NCBI RefSeq assembly: GCF_003001695.1
Contig: NZ_PVYX01000001.1
Location: 930,001-994,000, forward strand
Source of the DNA: Flagellimonas meridianipacifica
GTDB taxonomy: Bacteria; Bacteroidota; Bacteroidia; Flavobacteriales; Flavobacteriaceae
Direction: 5' to 3'
DNA: 64,000 bases
Shown here: piece by piece, positions 52,938 through 62,900 of the stretch
Numbering within the stretch: the stretch's first letter is position 1
How the letters are laid out: each line of letters begins with the position of its first letter
The notes under the pieces: generated by a model
What the model was told of the DNA's origin: nothing
What the model saw: the letters and a program-made list of their open reading frames with translations, nothing else
Databases searched by the model: none
Made by a program: the position numbers and the translations under genes

Positions 52938-53888
52938 TTAATACGTACAACGACAGTTGCTCAATCCTTGGAACAAATCCATTCCTACAGTCAATACATG
53001 AGTTCCGGTACTATAACCTAAAATCTCATTGGTGATGACCTGGTATGAATATCCAAAATAGAAGTTGTTTTTCTTCAAACCGGCAATTGGAGCTATGTAC
53101 AAAGGTTCTCCCAATTGATCATTCAAGAAACGATATGTGACACCCAAATAGTAATAGTCTTCAAAATCATGAAAACGGAATTTGGCATTAAGATCGGTAA
53201 CGGAACGGCCATCATTTTCAAACCACTGGAAGAAAACAGAAGGCTCAACCTCTAATTTGCTGTTTTTGTTCTTCATGAAACTATAGCCGGTGAACACATA
53301 ATAGTTCCTCAAAGTATTTGGCTCAAATACTGGGTTGAATTGCGTCAAATCCTTATTCAACAAATTTGAAGCATTTAAAGCAAAGTAAAATTTATCATAT
53401 CTGTATAGTACACCAATATCAAAATTGTGGTTGGTTGTGGCTCTATCATCTGTGGGAAGCTGACCATTAAACTCTGTGAAGTTTTCCACATCTATCCTAA
53501 ACTGGTTAAAATTATATGAAATACCAAAGGACAAGAAAATATCATCATATCTGTTCAAGGTTAAGTGGTGGGCGAAGGACACCCGAGAACCCCTTTGCTT
53601 GGTTTCCCCGTTGCTATCATTGTAGAGAAGCATTCCTATTCCAGAACGATTACCCACCCTGGCATCTGCTGCCAAAGTTTGGGTATCCGGAGCGTCTTCA
53701 ATGCCTACCCATTGCGTAAGCCCGTTTAACCTAACTTTAATATGGTCACCTATACCTGCATATGTTGGAGACATTATGAAGGGGTTGTCCGCAATGTATT
53801 GTGACAGCTGCGGTATGGTCAGCTCCTGACTTCTGCCTGAAAAGGCCAGAAAGAGGATTAAAATTGGGGTGCAGAGTTTTTTAAACAT
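52938..53888 (-). CDS. PorP/SprF family type IX secretion membrane protein
   Basis: A 316-residue outer-membrane protein with a signal peptide (ending near FSGRSQ). The PorP/SprF family signature is seen: LSQYIADNPFIMSPTYAG (SQY...NP..NPA-like), LTQWVGIEDAPDTQTL and a barrel with strands ending GYSYQ and TGTHVLTVGMDL. Such proteins help export or anchoring of partner T9SS cargo. It is 18 bases after the giant adhesin gene on the same strand, the arrangement seen for sprB-sprF in Flavobacterium johnsoniae, so it is probably the dedicated partner of that adhesin. Confidence 0.92.
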   Translation of the reverse strand: MFKKLCTPILILFLAFSGRSQELTIPQLSQYIADNPFIMSPTYAGIGDHIKVRLNGLTQWVGIEDAPDTQTLAADARVGNRSGIGMLLYNDSNGETKQRGSRVSFAHHLTLNRYDDIFLSFGISYNFNQFRIDVENFTEFNGQLPTDDRATTNHNFDIGVLYRYDKFYFALNASNLLNKDLTQFNPVFEPNTLRNYYVFTGYSFMKNKNSKLEVEPSVFFQWFENDGRSVTDLNAKFRFHDFEDYYYLGVTYRFLNDQLGEPLYIAPIAGLKKNNFYFGYSYQVITNEILGYSTGTHVLTVGMDLFQGLSNCRCTY

Positions 53889-53906
53889 GATTTAGTAGGT
53901 TAAGCA

Positions 53907-56900
53907 TCATTGTCGATATAGGGTAAAATGTCCGATAAATTCCCGGTCATCATTTTCACCTTGCAGCTTAATGATATACCAGTAGTCACCAGTAGGGAGC
54001 TCGCTGTTATTATAAATACCAGCCCATCCGGGATCGCCATATCCCATACGATAGAGCTCTCTACCATAACGATCAAAAATGATCATTAGTACATTTGGAA
54101 AGGCCTCCAAATTGTCTGGAATCCATGTGTCATTAAGATTGTCTCCATCTGGTGTAAAGAAGTTAGGAATCTCAATATCAATGAACTCCATAAAAATTTC
54201 CATGGTTACCGAACAACCGTTCTGATCTATAACAGTTACTGGATAGGTGTCGGTTCTATTTATTATGAATGTATTGTCTGTTCCATTATCCACATCTCCA
54301 AAGAAGAATGTATAATCCTGTAGGCCACCAGTTGCAGTTGCAGTGATTTCATTTATGTTGCTATTCTCCAATAACAAGGTCAATGGTTCAAATGCCTCTA
54401 TGGTAAAGTCCAAGGTATTTACACAACCGTTTGAGTGAGCTATAGTCAAGTAATGGTCTCCTGGAGGGATGTTCGTAAAATCAGATGTCAACTGCATATC
54501 CAGAGGGTCTGTGGAATCCAAAGCATATAGAACATCTCCGCTCACAGAAGGATCAACAAACACAACATCCAAACGGTTATCAGGAATTATACCATCGCAT
54601 GAATACATTGGTGTTACTGTTGCTTCCAGATTTACTCCAGGATTGATTTCCACAAATACATTGGTCTCACAACCTTGAGAATCTCGAACAAAAACAACGT
54701 TTGTTCCTGCAGACAAGTTCTGGAACAAGATTTGGTCTTGAACAAAATCTGCATCTGCATTGGAATTCAAACTGGTAAAGTATGGAGCAGTTCCTCCGGT
54801 AATGTTCAATTCAAAAGAACCATCGGCACTCTCAAAACATACCTCATGCATTACGTTTATAGCGTCTGCCGCAATAGGTGCTGGCTGATCTATTATGAAC
54901 TGGAAGGTTTCGAAACAACCATTTCTATCTTGAGCGATAACATCATAAACGCCAGGCGCCAAGTCTGTAAATGTGTTTACTGTATCAAATTGGTTCAAGT
55001 TGGGGGTAATGGCATAAAAGATTTCGCCCGTTCCGCCAGAAACTTCAACTGTAATTGTACCATCCTCAAGACCTGCACAAGTTACATTTGTAAACTCTTG
55101 CCTGTCTATTTGTAAAGGAGCTGGGTCGTCTATTTGAATAAGACCACTGGTCACTTGACAATCCATGCTCGTTACGTGTACGTAGTACGTACCAGCTAAT
55201 AGTCCGTTAAACTCCCCATCGGTTTGTGGTCCGGCCACTGAACTGGTCAATCCAGGGTCGGAGAACAACTCGTAAGAGTAGTTACCCAATCCGCCAATTG
55301 CATTGGCTATTATGGTTGCTGAGGCTTCACCGGTACAGTTGATGAAAGCGGCACTATCGTCTATCAGAACATCCAAAGGTGTAATTGGGTCTACGGCAAT
55401 TTGATTGGAAATCGTAGACCTACAACCAAAATTGTCCATCACATAGTATTGATAAGGTGTAGTGCTATCTGGAACATTAAATGTTTGAGTGTCTCCTCCA
55501 GCGCCTGTCATCGGGAAGAAGTTCACATTGTCCGTACTGAACTGGTAAGGACCGGTACCTCCTGAAGCCGTTAACAGAAGTTCTGCGTCAGTTGTACAGG
55601 TAAGTTGTGATACCTGAATCAAGTTGGCCATTACCTCAACTGGCTCAGAAATGGTTACTTGGATGGTTTCTACGTCACAACTCCAGCCGTCAGAAACAGT
55701 GATACTATATATTCCCGCACCAAGATTGTTGAAATCTGCACTGGATTGAAGGCCCGATGTAAACGCAATGGTTGTTCCTGTTGGATCATAGATGTTCAAC
55801 TGATATTGATATACACCTCTACCATTGATTACGTTTATGGCGGATACAGTTGCGTTGGTATCTCCATAACAAGCCAAAGTGGTAGGTGTGGCAGTAATGT
55901 CCGCGGTGATTGGGATTGGTTGGGTCAACTGTATTGGTCGATTAATGACACAACCATTATCATCCGTAATTTCAACATCAAAAGTTCCTTCTGATAAGCC
56001 ATCGAACACCATGCTTGAAACATCCGTAGCTGTATAGATTTGACCTGTTGTGGTATTGGTCAAGACAATGTCGTAAGGGGCATATCCTCCTGTTGGGGAA
56101 ACCTCTATTTCACCTTGATCATTGGTACAGGTAACATTGGCCACTTCCAATGGAGTAGCATCCAATAACATATCTGGAGATGCAATGGTAAACACATTGG
56201 AGTCCTCTGAACACGATGGACTAGCCGTTTGTACAACTCTGATAAAGAAGTTTCCACCTGGCAGGTTAGGTATGGGTGTTGGGTTCGTGGCTGTATTGCC
56301 GGAGCCTGTAATTCCCGTTGTAGTACCATTCGCATGGAAAACTTCAAAATTAAAAGTGCCTGAATATCCTGTAATGTTTATTTCTGCGGCACCATTGGTA
56401 TCGCCAAAACAGGTTACCGGTGTCGTAGGTGTGGCCACCACACTTATTAAATCAAATGGTAGGATTTCATAAGGTGCCGTATCAAAATAACATCCAGTAT
56501 TGGTATCGGTCACCCTGAATGTGTATGTTCCAGGAGTGGTCAAGTTGAAAGTAGCTTCAACATTTGATGGATTACCTGTTAAGGTTCCCAACGGATTACC
56601 CATTGGCAATAACTGATAGTCATAAGTATTACCGGGATTTCCATTATCAACAACAGTTATCAACACTTGCTCAGGACCCGCACAGGTAATAGGTGTAACC
56701 CTAGAAACCGTAGCAGTGAATACATTGATAGGGTCAATGGTAACGGTATCTGTTTCCAAACAAGCGTTGGCATCGGTAACGAAAACTGTAATGTTCTGAA
56801 CGGCGCCTGTGTCTACGACTTCAAAAGTGTTTGATGTCTGGAAATTCACATTGTCTATACTATACAGGTAAGGACCGGTTCCATCTGTTGCGGTAACTGT

Positions 56901-59900
56901 AATGGTAACTGTATTTGCAGTGTTGGATGGACCACACACAAAGGTATTTGCCGATGCACTTACACTTAAGGCATTTGGCTCAGTAACAGTTTGATCAAAA
57001 AAGGCATCACAAGATCTTCCGGAAATTACCCTTACTCGATAATCTCCAGCTGGTAGATTATCAAATACATTACTGGTTTGGGCAAACCTGAAGGGAGTGA
57101 TCAAATTTGCCATTTCGTACAGTTCATAGGTATATACTGGATTAACGGTAGTAGCTGGGTCCAGCTCCACGGTCAATGAACCATCCGACCCTCCATTACA
57201 GTTTACAGGATCTTCGATCACATTGGTAATAATAGGGGTTACCCTATCATCCAAATCCAAGGTAATTGTTTTTATACATGTATGTCCAGTAGCATTGTCG
57301 GTAATGGTAAACGTGTATGTGCCGGGCATTGTCAAATCTGTGAAAACACCAGTATTATTGGTTGGTAATGGTGTTGATAGGTCAGGGAAGGTTACAGCAT
57401 AGGTAAAGTTGCCGGAACCACCTGTTTGACTTACGGTTACATGACCTCCGGGGTCAAGGGTACAGTCTATAGGTTTATCCAAAGTGACATCCGGTACAAT
57501 TTCATCAAACAACTCTACAGAGTTTGTCGTATGCGTACATGAGAATTGATCTGCGATTTCAACCACATAAACCCCAGCACCTAAACCGGTAAATACCGGG
57601 CTGGTCTGTGGTGAACCAATCAAGGTTCCATTTCTTCTTAATTGGAATGTATAGTTTGCATTTTGTCCACCTGTAGTACCCACAACTTCAATTTCGCCTT
57701 CAATATTGGTACAGTTCGGCGTGTTGATTTGTAAGGTTGCAGTAATTGGGTCAGGGTCAACTAAAATCACATCGGACAATTGATGTTCACAATCAAATTG
57801 ATCCTTTACCCACACTTGATATGTGGTTCCTGGTGTTGCTCCACCAGCGAGATTTTGGAATAACGGTGAGGCAACATAATCACCTGGACCGGTTGGGGCA
57901 CTGGTGCCAACAAAGTAGGTGTATCCACCCCATCCACCAGCAACATTGATGATTTCAATACTACCGTCGTTAAGGGCACAGGTCACCTCGGAAACTTGGG
58001 TATTGGCAGAAATACCAACATTGGGTCCTGCAATATTAAAAGACTGAGAATATGTACATGCAGAACCAGGAGGATTGTCATCCACCACTTCTATAAAGTA
58101 GGTTCCTGCGGCCAATCCTGTTACTGTAAATGCTCCATCAGCATCCGAACCAGTTGAGGTTACATCGTCCGCTAAGTTGGTAGGAGTATTGTTTACATCG
58201 TAATACAAAGTATAGCTTGTGGCACTTGCATAGGTGACATTTGAAGCATCCTGAAGGTCAAGGCTTACTTGACCATTTGTATCTCCAAAACAGGTAATAT
58301 CGGTTGTGCTTACAACATCCAAATGAAGCACTTCAGGAGTCAATACCTCATGTGTGGCAGTAATGATACAGTTGGTTACTGTATTCTGTATTTCAAAATT
58401 GTGAAAACCAATATTCAATCCAGTAAAACTGCCGGAAGCCTGGAAGGAACCTCCCGGTAACAGTCTAAACTGATAGTTTCCAGGATGCGTTGTAGAGTTC
58501 GTAAACGTTCCGTTTGCAGTTATAGTAATATTTTCTCCAGCAACGCATGTAGCTGCATTGTCCACAGCGATGCTCGAAGAAACGAGAATATCCAATGGTT
58601 GAATGGTTACCGTATCAGTTTCGGCACAGTTGTTTGCATCAGTTACAAAAACGGTAATGTTCTGAACAGCTCCTGTATCAGCAATATTGAAGGTATTTGA
58701 GCTTTGGAAATTTACATTGTCAATACTGTACAAATAAGGCCCTGTTCCATTTGTGGCGGTTACCGTAATTGTTGACAAATCTGCGTTGTTTCCAGTTGCA
58801 CAAGTAAATGGTGTTGCAACTGCGGAAACTGACAATTGGGAAGGCTGGGTGATTACCTGCGTTTGCGTTGTTGTACATCCGGTAGCCTGAGCAGTTACTT
58901 GGATGGTATAGGTAATACCTGCACCAACAGCACCTTCTAGGCCAGTAAATGTAGCAGAAGCAGAAGTATTACTGGAAGGGGCAATTGGGAATGTAGCGGA
59001 ACTACCAGGTCCAGAAATGATTTCAAAATCATAAGGACCATTCCCCGTATCCACGGCATTTACTGTAATAGAACCGTCATCACTTCCGAAACAAGTAACA
59101 TCAGTTGCGGCAACTATGTTGAAAGACGGGGTTACAATAGGAGGAACTGTAATATTGAACACCCTTGTACATTCTGGAGTTGTGGTATTGTTGTCGAAGA
59201 TGGTTATGGTGTAATCTTCAGGCGTTGAAGTATTGAAAACAAAAGGATTACTTGGCAAATTGGTTCGGCTTACCACGGTTCCTGTACCATCTGTAATTTC
59301 ATAATCATAACTTGTGGAACCAGAGGTTACGTCAATCGTAATCTGTGCATCAGGAGTACTTGGAGCCACAGAACAGTCTAAAAGTTTGGTAAGCTGGACA
59401 TCCGCTTGTAGTAAAGGATGAACCGTTACGGTACTAACTGCTGAACATCCATTGCTATCACGAATAGCAAGATTGTATGTTCCGGCTGCCACGTTGTTGA
59501 AAACACCACCATTATTTACAAAAGTTGTTCCCCCATCGATGGAGTAAAGAATCTGCGGGGCCGTACTGGTAGCATTGATGGTTACCGTAGCAGGGTTGGA
59601 GCAATTGTCTACAACAATACTATCTATAGTTGGGTCTGGAGTTAAGGTTAACGAAACAAAACCAAGTTCGTTGGAACAACTATATTGATCTTGAACAGCT
59701 ACTCTGTAGCTTCCAGCTGCAGAGTTTGCGGGGACTTCAATAGGGTTATCTGTAGTCGTTGTAATGAGCACATCATCAGCTAGATTTGCAGGCGTGTTAT
59801 TGATATCATGGTATAGCGTATAGGTGTATATTCCACCACCTCCATTTGGATTTTGGATTTGAATCAATCCAGGTGAATCACAGCTAATATTTTGAAGAAC

Positions 59901-62900
59901 TGTTGGTGTTCCCGTAATTTGATCAAGCTCCAACAAGATGACATTTTCACTTCCTACCATACAGTTGTTAGGAGCTGCTCCTTGAATCTCAACAAAATAA
60001 GTTCCTGCGGCAAGTCCAGCCAAAGGAGCTACCGGCACGGCAAATGAATCGCCAGAAGTAAATCCAACTTCAGTTCCAGAATTAATGGAAACGGTCGGGT
60101 TGGAAAGTTCGTATAGGTTCCATGTAAATGTTCCTCCCAAATCACCTGGAGTGTCTTCTGTAACAGTATACGTAATCTGTCCATTATTGGAACCAAAACA
60201 ACTCGGTGTTACATCTGCTGTTATTTCAACAGGCGGAGGCGCCACATCATTTACATTCACCGTACTTTGTCGTACACAAGGACTTGAATCCCTTACATAG
60301 AAAACATAAGTTCTTCCAGGGACCAGACCCGTGAACACATGGTTTCCTGGAGTAGGAGCGGTCCAAGTGGCCGTAGCTTCGTTAAAATTGGCTGGGTCAT
60401 CAGAGTAGGTATACTCATAATTTGGAGATCCTTGGGTTCCCTGCACGGTAACTTGAAGATCGTTACAATCCACAACAATTGCCGAAATGGTAATATTCAA
60501 GTCATCAAGAGGATATGGTATAAGATATTCCGGCAAATCAACCTGACATAAGGTGTTGTTGGAAGCATCCACGGTACGTATGGAAGGATAAACAACCGTA
60601 CCAGAAGCATAAATTGTTCCGGTTACCGGATCCATTCCAGTAAAGGTATCACTAGATTGCCAGTTCAATCCACCATCTGCACTGAACTCAAGTGTTCCAG
60701 AAAGGGTTAGTGGATAATTATCGAATTCAAATCCTGTCAAATTAATATCTGGATCACAACCCGGAGGCAATATTGGCAGAATATCGGCAGTCAGCTCATC
60801 TGGATTGTTTATAGTTACTGGAGTATCAGTAATCGTACAACCCGTAGCATCGGTAATATTAATAGTATAATTACCGGGCATGAGGTTAAAATAGGTTCTT
60901 GTAGTAACCAAAACATTGGTGTCTGTTTGATTCCCTGCTCCTGCATTATCCAAATCAACAATATCAATGGTAAAAGGTGCCAAGCCGGAAGTGATATCTA
61001 CTTCAATTGAACCTGTTCCATCATGACACTGAGGGTCTGTTGGGGTGTTTACTACGGTTAAAGGAGTTGCTGGGTTTACCGTGACGGTTTCCACAAAATC
61101 ACAATATGCATTACTGGCAGAGGTATCTCGTACATATACATCATAATCACCATCGTTTCCTGCTGTAACGACAAACGTGTTTGAAGTTGTAAATGACCCA
61201 GAAGGACTATTTCCTGTAGGAACAAATGCGTATTCAAGATTGGTCAAGGCGGCCGGCGCAGTAACGGTGATACTTCCATTGGCACAAGTGCTTATATCAA
61301 CAACATCAATGGTCGGCGCATCGTAGATGGTAACATTTTCAAGTGTTCCTAAACATCCCAAACCATCTCTTACATTGATGGTGTAGTTACCACTTACTAA
61401 ATTATTGAAAGTAAAAGTAGTCGCACTAGCAGGTGTTGGGGCTGTCCAAGGACCTCCATTTAAACTGAATTCATACGTGCCATTTCCAGCGGTCACGTCA
61501 ATTTGAATGGATCCATCATTGTTACCGCCATAGCAGGCTGTAAAATCATACGTGATTGGAGTGGTTGGGGCAACATTTATGCTGGCATCAATAGGATCTT
61601 CGCAACCATTGGCGTCCCTAGCCCTTACGATATAGTCTCCAGCCGGAACACTTGTAAAACTGTTGGATGCTTGATACGGTCTAACTACTGTGATAGTTGG
61701 CAGCGTAGAGGCATCTTCTAGTCTATATTCGAACCCTGGTGTTCCACCCGATGTAATACTTGCCGTAATGGTTGCACCGCCATTGGTACATGTAAGTATA
61801 TCAGTTACAGAAGCATCGGTAACAAGAGCATCGGGCTGACTTATAGTTTGACTTAAAGTCACCGTACATGAATTGTCAAGCACATCCCGGACCTCAATGT
61901 TATATGTTCCAGCAACTATGTTGTCTCCAGTAGTTGCGTTGGAAATAACAACAGGGCTTGTCGTGGAAACAGTAAATGGCCCAGAGCTACCCAAACGGTA
62001 TTCGAATCCGTTTATAGGGTCAAAGTTTTCGACCTCAAAGGTTATGGAACCATCATTTCCTCCATTACAGCTTACATCTGAAAATGCAGTTAGCGCTGCA
62101 TCAAAAGCGTTGCCATCTTCTATTACAATAGGAATATCAACACTGCCTTCACACACTTCAGGAATTTGAAAGGCTTCAATATCATCAATAGCGATATCGT
62201 TACCGCCAGTGACCGCTGAGTTAGTGCGTATTACAATATCCAAGTTAGTATTTGCCCCAGGATTTAATGTCACGGAATAATTTTGCCAGTCATCTGCATC
62301 ATTATTCTTTGGGACATTCCCTGTGGTTGTGCTTGCAATGACTGTTCCACCGCCATCCACCAACTGAATGTTGATGTCTGGATCTGCACCTCCAGTTCCA
62401 ACACGAAGTAGGTTGAATGCCCAAAGCGAAATGGTTATATCTCGATTTGGAATTACTTCAATATTTCGTTTAGCATAAATAATTCCATTAGGACCAACTA
62501 CACCCCCAACGTTCATTGCTAGGAACCTTCCATTAGGAAGTGCAGAATGATCATTCGGGCTACGCCATGAACCATAAGGATTTACAATGAGTTGGGTAAC
62601 AGAGTATTCCCCATCTTGAATGCGGTTATTTATTGCCCAACCACAGGAATTTACCGAACCATCTTGTGGTTCATAACAATATGCAGGATCAACCTCGGGA
62701 ATACTTGTATTTGGGCCGGTTCCAAAGTTCTCCAAAAGGAGAACACTTGGCGAGGGTGGTGTCGCGTTGATGTAGTTTACTGTAATGGTGTGACTGCCTA
62801 CAGGAACATTATTAAAAATGTTGGAAGTATTCGGCGTATTGTCCACACCATTGATTTCATATGTATAGTTGTACCCGGGATTGTCTGGAGTAACAGTAAC

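Noticed and set aside
54675..55115. 146-codon plus-strand frame antisense to the adhesin
   Set aside because: Long shadow frames are expected opposite repeat genes with biased composition; the translation is Cys/Arg-rich with no domain.
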